NCBI RefSeq assembly: GCF_032362555.1
Contig: NC_083518.1
Coordinates: 8,754,501 to 8,818,500 of the forward strand
DNA: 64,000 bases
From: Amyelois transitella
Taxonomy: Eukaryota; Arthropoda; Insecta; Lepidoptera; Pyralidae
Reading direction: 5' to 3'
Shown here: in pieces, positions 12,565 to 25,400 of the stretch
How the letters are laid out: each line of letters begins with the position of its first letter
How positions within the stretch are numbered: the stretch's first letter is position 1
The notes under the pieces: generated by a model
Seen by the model: only the letters and a program-made list of their open reading frames with translations
Databases searched by the model: none
Told to the model about the DNA's origin: nothing
Made by a program: the position numbers and the translations under genes

Positions 12565-12741
12565 TTATCACCTCCATACCTAAAATAGTTTACAACCCTT
12601 TTGCTTATAATAACAATAATTAACCTACGAATTGGGCAATATTAGAAATTTGTATTTCGTAATTTTAAACCAGGTTTTCATTTTAATACCATGTAAGACA
12701 TCGAAACTCACATCTCATTAAATTTTTGATCAGGATTTCTC

Positions 12742-13460
12742 TCAATTTAATTCGATCGAGCTCAAATCATTTAACTTTAGAAGCTGGATAAAGTGATCTA
12801 AAGCCTCTTTAAGGTTCCATTCTTTTCTTTCCAGGCACCTGTAGCAAAAAGAAATTAGTGATTAGAAAAAGTATTATATCTATACTAATATTATAAAGTT
12901 AAAGAGTTTGTTTGAATGTGCTAATCTCAGAAACTACTGGTTCGAATAGAAAAAATATTTTTGTGTTGAATAGACCATTAATCGAGGAAGGCTTTAGGCT
13001 ATATAAAACATCACGCTGCAACTATTAGGAGCGAAGAAATAATGGAAAATGTAAAAAAAAGGGGGAAATTATTCATCCTTGAGGGCTTCAATGATGCCCA
13101 AAATAACTATTCCACGCGGGCACAGCACACACACATACACAAAATAAAAGAAGTACATATCCCTAAGAAATAGGTATAATCATTCTACTAGTGCTTGTCT
13201 CGGTTGCGTCCTGACCTCTAAAAAGGATTTTGGTATATTGATCCCACCTATTTTGTCCCAATGATATACGCTTTTGAAATGGGTGAGCCAGGTTCACAGA
13301 AACGAAAAGCTAAGCAAAAAATTGCATGATTTTCTTACTTTCGGCTACAATCTGTATCCAATTCCGTCAATTGTTCAAATATGAGAACCAATTTTTCTTT
13401 CGTCTCTTCATCAGGATTTGGATCAAATTCAAAATCGACATACAGTTTTCTCGACCTTAT
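12742..13460 (-). other. UBA-like (TAP-C) C-terminal exons of the NXF-like protein
   Basis: The two last exons (13339-13460 and 12742-12838) join exon 25 in phase 0, although the intron between is 11.1 kb and contains the NVL gene. The sequence KEKLVLIFEQLTELDTDCSR followed by KCLERKEWNLKEALDHFIQ has the TAP-C pattern (CLxxxxW, then A and F on the next helix). The stop is at 12742-12744. A minus-strand AATAAA is at 12559-12564. Confidence 0.85.
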
Positions 13461-16400
13461 CTGAAAGAAAAAAAAAAATTATTTAAGTAACACAAAAAAA
13501 TTCGCAAGTTATTCGAACGATGTATGCTACAAAACCCAAGGAATTTTGAAAGCAATTTGATAGTGTTTCGTTTCGTATATCATACAAAAGTGACCTGTGT
13601 TACTATTGCCTTTGTGTACCCGAAACCACCGAGCTTGCATGAAGAAAGTTATGAATGTGGATGAAGCGAAAGAAGTAGGTATGCACATATCGTGGCAAGT
13701 GGAATGATGTAGTCTCTGCCTACTCCACCGGACGTGATTTTATAGACATAAAGACAAAATCGTAGTATAGCTTTTATAATTCGTGAATAGTACCCTATGT
13801 CTATGTCCTTCTCCGTACTCCATAATAAATGTTCACAATATTTCAAGAAGGTTACAGTGGTTTTAAAGTAAAAAAACAAATAATTAGACAGACGAACGAT
13901 ATATATCGAATTTATAAAATAGTGTCACTGAGTAGTGACATTATTATGGAAGTATGAATTTATATGGATTGGGATAAGTACATAAGTGATTTTACTAATT
14001 TTCCGTAAATAATAATTAATATGATTCATGATTATAAATAAATGTAATAGAAAAAGAAACAAAGTTAATTTTAGTTAACACTTTAAATAATTTGCAAGTA
14101 TTTTTAATCGATGTAATGAACGCAGCTGTAACCATAGACAAATATTTTTTAGTCTGTCAACATTTCATTGATTCCTCGGCGACGCCGCCTGTCAAACTAC
14201 AAACATCCATCACTTGGTGCTGGTGAATCCGAAACAGGAAAAATTAACTCGATTTGTACATTTATTTTATTAGCCATTGTAACTAAATTAACGCATAATG
14301 AAGAAACATCAAACTCGGCAAAAGACGATGAACGACCCCGTGATTGTGTCGCGTGTGAAAAATTACCTTGCTGAAAATGTAGACAAGACTTTTGTCGATG
14401 TTAGTCAAATGGCGCGTTCTCTCAAAGAGCGCTACCGCGAATATAGTAATAGAAGTGATACCGCTTTCTGCCAGTTAGTAGAAAGTGCTTACAAAGTGGT
14501 ATTACAAAGCTACGGACTTGACGGAGCGTCTACATCGGAAGGTTCCGAGGAAGAATCCGACCTAGAGCTGTTGGATGAAAACAACAGCGTATTGAATGAT
14601 CGTTTGCTAACTATGTATAAAATGCAGGATAAAAAACGTCCAGCAGCCACTCGTCGGGCGACAGACAAGTCCGGTGAACCGATAGACATACTTAGCAGTG
14701 ACGAAGACGGCTCCGCGGCACCAAAACTACCAAAAATTAACGATCAGATAACCATAACCCCTCACATACCAATAAGAAATGCAAACAGCACTTCAGTGGA
14801 CCCTTCCAGATCACATCAAAATATGCATACCGGTGATAGAAAGCGAAAAGTGGATGTAAACAAAATTGCACCGATCAAAAAGAAGTATGATGTTGCTACA
14901 AAGAATGTTAAGGTTAGTTTCGAAGACATTGGTGGTATATCGGAAGTAATTACACAGATTTGTGATCTTGTGCTGCATATGAAACACCCTGAAGTTTATA
15001 ACCAGTTAGGTATAAAGGCACCTAGAGGGGCTTTGTTACATGGTCCGCCAGGCACTGGTAAAACATTGTTGGCTCATGCAATTGCTGGTAAGTTACAATT
15101 GCCACTCATAGCTGTGACTGGGACAGAATTGGTTGGGGGAGTATCTGGAGAATCAGAGGAGCGCATTAGGGAGCTATTTGAGAAGGCAGTGTCCATTGCC
15201 CCCTGTGTGTTGTTCATTGATGAGATTGATGCAGTATGTGGCAATAGAGTAAATGCTCAGAAAGACATGGAAAAAAGAATGGTGGCTCAGTTATTGGCTA
15301 GTTTAGACAATTTGGGAGAAAGTAATTCCTCTGTACTCATTCTTGCTGCTACAAACAATCCTGATGCCTTAGATCCTGCCTTGAGAAGAGCAGGACGTCT
15401 CGAACAAGAGATTACATTAGGAATTCCATCATTGAAGGCAAGAAAAGAGATCCTCACAATTTTGTGCAAGAGCATAGCTTTAAGTGATGATATTGATTTG
15501 AATACCATTGCACAAATAACACCAGGTTTTGTTGGAGCTGATTTACAAGCATTGGTGAATAAAGCAAGCACTTATGCAGTAAAACGGATCTTTGCCGAAA
15601 TCAAGGCTACCAGCTTAAAAAACGAATTGGCAGAAAAACAAAAAAATAATGATGAGGTCTCTGTTATACCAAATGGTGAAAAGGAGAAGGAAGAAGCACC
15701 AAAAGACGCTGCAGAGTCTGATGGAACTGCCCCAGAAGAAAATGTTGTAGAAGAAGCTAAACCTGAATCTCAAGCTCCAGCAATAAATACTGAAATCCCA
15801 CCTGTGGAGGGTAACCATATAGACAATAGTACAAGTAATGCAGAGACTGCGGACCCAGTTAATGATGTGGTCAGTCTTCTGGAAGATTCTATGCCATACA
15901 GTTCAGAAGAACTTGAAGGTCTTGCCATTAGACAGGAAGATTTTTTGAAAGCTCTTAAAACAACCAAACCATGTGCTGTCAGAGAAGGTATTGTCACTGT
16001 CCCAGATGTGACATGGGATGATGTTGGTTCTTTGAATCAAGTCCGGAAAGATTTACAACTCGCAGTTTTAGCACCAGTAAAGTATCCTGAACAGTTAAAG
16101 AAGCTGGGATTGGCTGCCCCCAGTGGGGTTTTGCTTTGTGGACCTCCTGGTTGTGGTAAAACATTATTAGCCAAAGCTGTAGCGAATGAGGCAGGTGTAA
16201 ATTTTATCTCTGTAAAAGGGCCCGAGTTGCTCAATATGTATGTTGGTGAGAGTGAAAGAGCGGTAAGAACTTGTTTTAGACGCGCACGGAATTCTGCACC
16301 TTGTGTTATATTCTTTGATGAATTTGATGCTCTTTGTCCAAGACGTACTTCACAAGACCATAACGGAGCTGCAAGGGTAGTCAACCAGCTGTTGACAGAA

Positions 16401-19400
16401 ATGGATGGTATAGAGAGCAGAGAAGGAGTTTTTGTGTTGGCTGCTTCTAACAGACCAGATATCATTGACCCAGCAGTGCTAAGACCGGGCCGTTTAGATC
16501 GCGTCATGTACGTGGGCATGCCAGCAAGGGAGGATAGACTTGATATAATCCAAAAATTGACTAAAGGTGGTACTCAGCCACAGTTAGGTCCTGACGTGGA
16601 TTTGCAAGTGATTGCCGGCCTCACAGATGGTTATACAGGTGCAGACTTGGCAGGATTAGTCAAGGCTGCAGCTACAAATGCTTTAACTCTGCACATAGAA
16701 AATGGTACTATGGATGAAGATATATTTGTTTCATTTGAAGATTTTAGAGCAGCTCTTGCCAAATGCAAGCCTTCCGTGTCCACTAAGGAGCAACTGCATT
16801 ATGAGAAATTAAGAATTAAATATGCTTCTGGGGCTGATGATAAAGATATGGAGATGGAGACTGAACCGACTAATGAGGAATCTATGGATACTGTGTGAGA
16901 ATCATTTCAACATTGGATTTTACAAGAGGATTGATTTTAACTTAATCACCTTTAATTTTTGATACAAACCAATAGTGCCAAGATGTTCCCGCTGAATTGT
17001 AAAGCCCTTGTATGCATGAGGCTTGTATGAAACCAGTAGTAATTATTGATATATATGTATGTTAATTTACGCGTGATAGAACTGTTAAGTCATTTACAAT
17101 ATTGCACATTTGAAATTCAATGATAAATAAAATATTTTTTAAGATATTTGGATTTGTTGTTTATTTATTGTATACAACATAGTTTGGCAATTTGTGCGAT
17201 CATTATGTGTATACACAGTCCACAAATTAAAAATTTAATCATCTTGTAATATAAGAATTAGTGCCCAAAATATGTACTTTAATTATTCAATATCCTATTT
17301 AAAAGCCAGCTCTTATTTCAAGTAAGTATAATATGTTTTTGGCTTACATGCAGTCTGGTAACAATGAAAACACTGTTTCTCTTCTTCTGCAGATTATAAA
17401 AGTCAATATTATAGTAGACAAAGCAACCTGGCACTAATTAAATCTCAATTTCGTCATAAGTCTAAAAGCAGAACGTGGCCTTTCAGCGTTTTCAAGATTG
17501 TTGACTCTGTCGACGCCGTAAGTGATGAATACATACATACATACATACATATAATCACGTCTATATCCCTTGCGGGGTAGACAGAGCCAACAGTCCTGAG
17601 CGGACTGATAGGCCACGTTCAGCTATTTGGCTTTAAGATAGAATTGAGATTCGAATAGTGACAAGTTGCTAGCCTATCGCCTAAAAAAAGAATCTCAAGT
17701 TTGTAAGCCTATCCCTTAGTCGCCTTTTACGACATCCATGGGAAAGAGATGGAGTGGTCCTATTCTTTTTTGTATTGGTGCCGGGAACCACACGGATTGA
17801 CGGATAAGTGATGAATACGTGATTTTATGTATGTAAAATATATTTGTTTGCTTGTTTCAGCCAGGGAATGTAAAAATTGCCTAATGCATGGAATTAGAGG
17901 AAAGATTTTGCAGTTTTTATGGTACTGGCTTCCTCCATCACACTTAACTCTTATCAATAAAATAGTAAAATAATTGTAGGTACATTGAATCGAAGGTCTG
18001 GAACGCCAACTTAATGCCGATCCAACAAAATTATATGTAGTAGAAATGACAAAAAAAAAGAAGGCGGGCGAAATCCTTGTCCAGTTCGGCTCACAGTGGC
18101 ATAATCATAGGCTCGGATTTGTCGTGTCGTGAAACGAGAGCCCTGGGTCCGGGCATCATTTATTATACATAGTAGTAGTATATTTTTCGTTACTCGATTT
18201 CGTGAAATACCATCACGAAATAAACTCGAGTCGAATCGAGTTAAAATGTAGTATTAAATTATCCGTAGGTCATGACTTATTTCAACGTAAATCTTCACAG
18301 ACAATCTTTCATTCCCTCTGTCTCTCTTTTATATTACTAGCTAGTTGTTCGCCTTTAATTAAGACTTCGCGAACACTTTTTTACAGAATTACTAGCTGTC
18401 CTTAATTATTACTAAAATTACTTATATGGCAAACGTTTTTTTGCCATATAAATAATTTTTAAGTAATTTCTAGTTAAAGAAAGAATGTTAAGGATGGAAA
18501 ACCCTTATCACCAAGGGCTATGAAAAATATAAAAAAATATCTCGATTCTCAGACCTACTCAATATGTTCAGAAAATTTCATGAGAATCAGTCAAGCCGTT
18601 TCGGAGGAGTACGGGAACGAACATTGTGACACGAGAATTAAGTATTTTGTACTCAATTCCGTTAGTACAAAAAACAATATTTCTTGTTTCCGTTCCTACA
18701 CACTGAGCTATGAGATTTTAACGTAGGTAACAACGTCAACTTGACCACTATCCAAACTTAGAATAAAAATGTGGACGAGAGAATACATATATTACCATAG
18801 AAATCAGAATAATAATACATACATTTCAAGCCTACATTATAATTACATGTTAACCCCTTGCAGGGAAGACAGAGCCTTTATTAGTACAACATTTTCCCGA
18901 TTTCCATAATCGTAGCATAGCCACTGATATTTATAGCATTTGAAGATTCAAAATCAAATTAAGGGTTTATAAAATAAATGGGGGTTTTATTTTTAAGCTC
19001 AGCTTTTTTTAAAATACTAGTATTTTTTAAAGATTACTTTCTTGATTGTTTTAAGATGAAACTAAAAGGACCCTGCCAACAGTTGTCTTCAATGAAACAA
19101 AACTGTATAGTAGGGTGGGTCGAAAATTATTTTTTTCAAAATTCGATTTGTAATAGTGCGGAAAACATGACCTGGGTAGCGACTTAAAAACGTGTATATT
19201 TATTTTTTATTTTTATCAACATTAATTACCCGCGCATGACGTTTGAAAATTCGGAAAAATTGTTAAAATCGTATTTATTGTTTCAGAGTTTATTGTATAA
19301 ACTACATGGCGTAAAATGATATTACATTATTATACTCAGAGATAAACGTAATAAGGTAAAAGCTCCTAATACGGCGGTAGTCAAAATCGCTTCCAATTAC

Positions 19401-22400
19401 GGTGGTATTTATATTTCTTAGTTTTATTCCTGTTCTATTCAGTGTAAGTACATCATAACGCAAATGTGTTATTCTAAATTTATTACGGCACGACTTAACC
19501 GACATTTGCAACTACAACACATTGGCAACACAACAAAATCAATCAGTTTGTGTCACGGCATCGACGGAACAGGTGTTTTCATACAAACGCGGAACAACAA
19601 AAGTAAGCACACTAATATTTACAAAGGCAATTTTTCGTATTAATAGGCCGTTCAAGTTTGTTTATGAATAACTTATAGCATTTCCCTACTTTTAAATTTT
19701 TAAATTAAATAGCTTGTTTCACGTTTGTAACTCAGTTTTTACCCAAAAAATAAGAAATAAAATACCGCCGTAATAGGATACGAATTTTATAGACTAATCC
19801 TAACTCGGTGGTATAACTCCGTAATAGGAAAAATACTGATAAAATTTAATTGTTTATAACTTTCAAATTATTAAGTTTTTAAATTAGTTAAAAGTTCAAT
19901 TGAAATAATTATTAATCTCATAAATTAATAACCATATTCTGAGGTATGTGTTCTCAATTAGAAATCTAGTTAAATAATAAAACTGTTGAGTACAAAATGT
20001 TAGTTTCTTAGGAGGGGTAAAAATTGAGAGGTGTGTTTTAATTTATCACAAATAATATCCTGTGTATAACTGTTACTTCAGTTTTACACATCTTAGCCAC
20101 AAAATAGTTGTCGTTTGATTAAAAATTTACACTCTTTTGTTAATCGGAATTTTGATGGGTCAGAATTAGGATTATTAAAAACACGAGTAGTTTTCCTAAT
20201 ACGGTGGTAGTTATTTCCAGGTAAGTCTGTATTAGGTTATATGGTTTCCTATTATGGCTTTATTAATTAAACAGAAAATCACAAGATTTTAGGGTTTCGT
20301 AAATAAATAAAAAAAATCGTCTTTTTTCTGATTCTTATTTTTTATAAATTTTTTTTTTTTTGTAAAATCAAAAACATTGAAATAATTAAATATTTTAATA
20401 TCAATTAATGCAATCTACGTAATTGTTCTTTTCATTTTTTCATAGCTCAATTCAGGCAGCAGTGGCAGCGGGCAGCATTGACGCAAGTTTTAAAAGAGTT
20501 TTAAACTTTATTTTCATTATTTTATAGACCAGTAATCGCTCGAAAAAATAAAACTGTAGGTGGCTGATGCGGCGTCGGTTGCTGACGACAGCCAGCAGTT
20601 TTGAAGCGAAGCAAGTCTAGTAGCGAACGTTTAAAATTCTTCCGAAGCTGTAAATGCTCTTCGGGTTGCTGTCGACCACTGTAACTGCAGCCTGAATTGA
20701 CCCTAAACTTTACTTAGGTATCTTATATTAAGTTCACTTACCATTACTAAAGTGATTATTTTTTAATATGTAAAACTTTTAGTTACAGTTTACTATCCTC
20801 TGCGGAGTGTTAGTTTTTGAAAGACTGATGTTATAAATATTTCATTATTGTTACTTTTTGTTCCTCTACGAAGTGTTGATTTTTGAAAGATTTTAGATGA
20901 TTGTTATTGTTCGTCATTATTTCTTAGCCAAAGTAACTAATTGTAATAAAAAATAAAACTTAATTCCTAAATGAACCTGCATTTTTAATATTGTTAAATC
21001 CGTGAAAGCTGTACACACGCGTGTAGAAAACACTAAATAATAATATATACATATATATACTTTAAATAAATAATATACTTTAAATTCAAAGTCGTCTTTA
21101 ATTTCATTAAAGTGAAATAATGTAATTAAATAGTCAATGAACGAAAAACTTACAATAAAGGTACTTACACATTTCTATTATTGTTATACATATTATTTGT
21201 ACGCAACCTAAATTAATGTACTTTCTGACCCTCCGTATTAGGAGCCGTCTACCGCAGTAATAGGCTCTGACCAAAATCATACCTCCGTATTAGGGAAAAT
21301 CGACCTGCCTTTTTAAATATTTTTTTTAAATAAGAAATCGCATGAAAGGATACTTAGACTCAACAGCAATACAAAATTTAAATTCCATTTTAGATAATAA
21401 TTTTGTTTGGAACCTTTAAAAATACTTACTTATGCTTATTTTTGCTTCTTACTTTCAAATGTTGCGAAATACCTCCGTAATAGGTGCTTTTACCTTACAA
21501 ATAATAATCAAACCAAAATATTAGAATAATCGTGCGTATAGTGCGGGGGAAGGAGTGGGGAAAGGGGGCGTAAACTGTCGATCACGCGTCATTGTCTCAG
21601 TGCGCCTAATTAGTTCCGGGTGAAAGGTCGCGCGCATTTATATTTTTTTTCGCTATTTTAAGTCGTTTTTGTTAGCTTCTAGACGTAGTGCATCATGGAG
21701 ATTTCAAATAACACCCGAATATCCACAAGTTGCATTTTTGGTGCTCTGGAAGAAATTAACGAAAATCAACTACCCACTTACAAACAAGTTATGAAATATT
21801 ACAATTTAGTAAGACATCAGCTTAAACTTGGGAACAATTCAAAAAAAGAGCCATCCATTAATGAGATATCTGAAATAGTGTCATCTAAAGTTGAATATTT
21901 GTGGAGAAAAGCGTCTATTCCTACTGTGTCCCATAATCGTGTGATGCAATTGATTAAAAGTTACCACGCAAAGTGTAAAAATTTATTAAAATCTTTGAAG
22001 CGTTTATCAGAAGAAAAGATTCAAGATTTTCATAGAAATTCGGAAAGACTGTTTGATTTGAGTTCATGTAAGTGTAAAGATTTAGAGTTATGTAAATGTT
22101 CTAAAAACCAAAAGATTCCTAAGGAGGAACGAGCTTTTTTAATAGATCAGAGAACAGAGAGAAAAATGATTATGGGAACTGTTGATTTATTGACAAGTAA
22201 GAGGAAAAGTAAACTAAGTGATAGAAAAATTAAGCTTAAATCCTATTACGATTCTAGCGTTTGTGAACCAGAAATCGCGACGAGCGAGACAAAAATTACG
22301 AAAAAAAACCTTATCTCAAGGTCAACTAGATACTATTCCTGCCTTATTTTTTGATGGAAGAAAAGATAAGACCATGAAAATCGTTATGAAAGGGGACAAA

Positions 22401-25400
22401 AAATACCGCTTAACATCCGTGGAAGAACATATTTCAATAATTAAAGAACCAGGATCAGTTTATGTCGGATATGCCGTTCCCAGCCATGGAACTGCAAAAG
22501 GGTTGGAGTCAGCTATATTTCAAACAGTAACAGGTCAAATGAATATGTCTCTAGAGGATACTCTAGCTATAGGTTGTGATGGGACGGTAACCAATACGGG
22601 CAAATACGGCGGAGTCATACGGCTTTTAGAAAAGCGTTTACACCGACCACTTCAATGGATCATATGCCTTTTACACTTCAATGAACTGCCCTTAAGACAT
22701 TTATTTGCAAAACTTGATGGCACCACAACAGGACCTAATACTTATTCAGGTACTATCGGCAAGTTATTAGATGATTGTGAGAAGCGCTCGGTTGTCATGT
22801 TTGAAAAGATAGAAGGTATGTTACCAAACATTTCAAATGTAAAAGACCTCAGTTCTGATCAACGTTACCTTTATGATATCACATCTGCCGTCATAAGTGG
22901 TGAGTTCTCTCCTGATTTGTCTAATCGCTCTCCGGGAAAAATGTCGCATGCCAGGTGGCTAACAAAGGCCAACAGGATTTTGCGCTTATATGTGTCTACT
23001 GAGATACCTACAAACGAACTGAAACAACTCGCTACTTTTGTAGTTAAAGTATATGCCCCTATTTGGTTTGAAATCAAATTAAATCCGACATGTAAAGATG
23101 GAGCAAGGCACTTTTGGAAGTTGGTATTTTATTCTCGATATCTTCCGCAAGAATTGAAGAGTGTTGTTGATCCTGTAATAAACCGAAATGCTTTTTTTGC
23201 GCACCCAGAGAACTTGCTCTTGTCTATGTTATCTGATGAACAAAAACATGTGAGAGAACTTGCCGCTAGACGCATTTTAAAGGCAAGGAAACCATCTGAA
23301 TCCCTTCAGCTTCGAGTCTTTGAAGTGCCTAAGATAAATTTAAACGCTTCGTCTTACATCGATTTGATAGACTGGCAGCAATCTTACTCGCAACCATCTA
23401 TATTGACGAATGTTCCGGATGAGACTCTTCATTCCCTAGTTGAGTCAGGTGGTGATGATGAAGTCCTTTTTCTGCGGCTACCATGTCATACTCAAGCTGT
23501 GGAGCGGGCAGTAAAAACAGTAACAGAGGCATCTATGCAGCTTTGCCACAAAACAGCACGAGAAGCTTTAATTAAGAATAAAATTATTTCACGAAAGCTT
23601 ATGCCTAAGTTCGAAAGTAAGAAAGATTTTAACGTGATTTGAAGATGCTTTATTTTTATTTTGTCTTATTATTTCTTTATTTTTCTTTCTTAATAATAAA
23701 ATTTAGTCCAAAAGTACTTTATTTTATTAGTTTATGTAGTTATTTTTCCTATGTGCCACTACAAATAGATTTTCAAATAATTCACAAAAAAATCAAAAAT
23801 TTCAGTTTTTCAAACTCAATGCGCGGGTAGAAGGGGTTGAACTAGATAATTTTTTTTTCGTTGTTTTTTCACATATGGATGTGGGTCACGTTTTTTTTAC
23901 TATTACAAAACGTATTGGACAATTTTATTTTTTTCCATACAAAAGCGACCCACCCTACTGTATAGGTCAAAGTTATCTGCGAGCCACTGTACGCCTGTCA
24001 ATTGAGCTACTCCGAATGCAGATTATACGATGCAAATGTTCATATAGATAGGAGCTACTCGACGTATGACACTGATCTTGTTACGAGTAGCTGGTCTGCA
24101 CTACACTGTGACTGCATGTAGATAATGCTGTTGCCTTAAATGAATAAGTATTGGGTACTTCATTTTGTTTAAATCTCGCTTATCGCTTTATTTTTAATTA
24201 CGAAATGTTTTATGATGACTTATTGGACTTACCTACGTATTTATATTTCAGTTGATTATAAGTATAAAAAAGTGAGTAAAAGTGCAGTGTGGTTCCCGGC
24301 ATCAATACAATAAAGAATAGAACCAATCCATCTCTTTCCCATGAATGTCGTTAAAGGCGACTAAGGGGTAGGCTTACAAACTTGGGATTCTTTTTTAGGC
24401 GATGGGCTAGCAACCTGTCACTATTTGAATCTCAATTCTATCATTAAGACAAAGTGCTGAATGTGGTCATTCAGTCTTTTCAAGACTGTTGGCTCTGTCT
24501 ATCCAGCAAGGGATATAGACGTGACCTTATGTATGTATGTATAAGTATAAAACAAACTACTTACCTTAGTGATTTGAAAAGCGTTCGCGGCACACTCTTT
24601 ACTCGGTTCGTCCCACAACAACAAATCGTTGAGTATTTTGTACTCCATACTGTCGGTACGATGTAACACGGTCGTACGTGAGAATGACATTATATGCTCG
24701 TCTTCCGCCAAAGATTCCGCTGTCAATTTCAACATTCCGCAGATTTTGACGACTGTTGTCGTGTCCTGTTAGAAACATTTTATTGTTAAAAAAAAAAAAA
24801 ACTAAAACATTGAATTTCAATTTATTTTCTTTACACTAGTATATTTTTGTTTGGGGCTTTACTTCCGTTGGATTTTTCAAAAACGAAAGTAACCTATGTT
24901 GGTTCTGAATGTTTATATTTTTTAGTTGTCTACTGTAATATTAATTAAATAACTAAATAGTTATATATAATTATTAAGTTAATTATAATTAAAAAACTAA
25001 ATAATTATATATATTACTTTATCATATATAAAGATATCATAGATAAAGTAAAACAAATCTATTACCGTAAATATCTTAACAAACTTGAAATTTTATATTA
25101 CAGCAATCGCGTTAATGTGATAAGTAAAAACTTATACATACATACATACATACACATGTCTTTATTCCTTACAAGGACGACAGAGGTTTTTATTTTTTGG
25201 ACAAATTAGACATATTGAGTTAGCCTCGAAGTAAGTTCGACACTTGTGTTATAAGATACTAACTCAACGATACTATATTTTATAATAAAAACTTATATAA
25301 ATAAACATCCACGACCCAGGCCAATCAGAAAAAGTTCTTTTCTCATTATGCCCTGGCCGGGATTCGAACCCGGGACCTTCGGTGTCACAGACAAGCGTAC

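Larger units (their letters stand above)
19111..23957 (+). mobile_element. Complete DNA transposon with 8-bp target duplication (hAT-like)
   Basis: Ends are TAGGGTGGGTCG and CGACCCACCCTA, flanked on both sides by the identical octamer CTGTATAG (19103-19110 and 23958-23965). The inverted ends stay similar for about 70 bases, including GACC/GGTC and TGTAATAGT blocks. The 8-bp duplication and a TAGGG start fit the hAT superfamily. It is 4847 bp long, of which about 2.14 kb is a second element. It lies in the 11-kb intron of the NXF-like gene. Confidence 0.85.

Noticed and set aside
16037..16519. 160-residue minus-strand frame
   Set aside because: It is a shadow of the second ATPase domain of NVL.
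18180..18245. Hairpin around CTCGATTTCGTGA / TCACGAAATAAACTCGAG
   Set aside because: Short and imperfect; no sign of a gene or element boundary.
19034..19102. A candidate last exon of the NXF-like gene (minus, FCFIEDNCWQGPF...) whose acceptor is the transposon's target duplication, and a second reading with WLADNFDLYS across the insertion
   Set aside because: Both fit phase 0 but are short and weak. The exons at 13339-13460 and 12742-12838 also fit phase 0 and give a full UBA-like domain with the TAP-C pattern.
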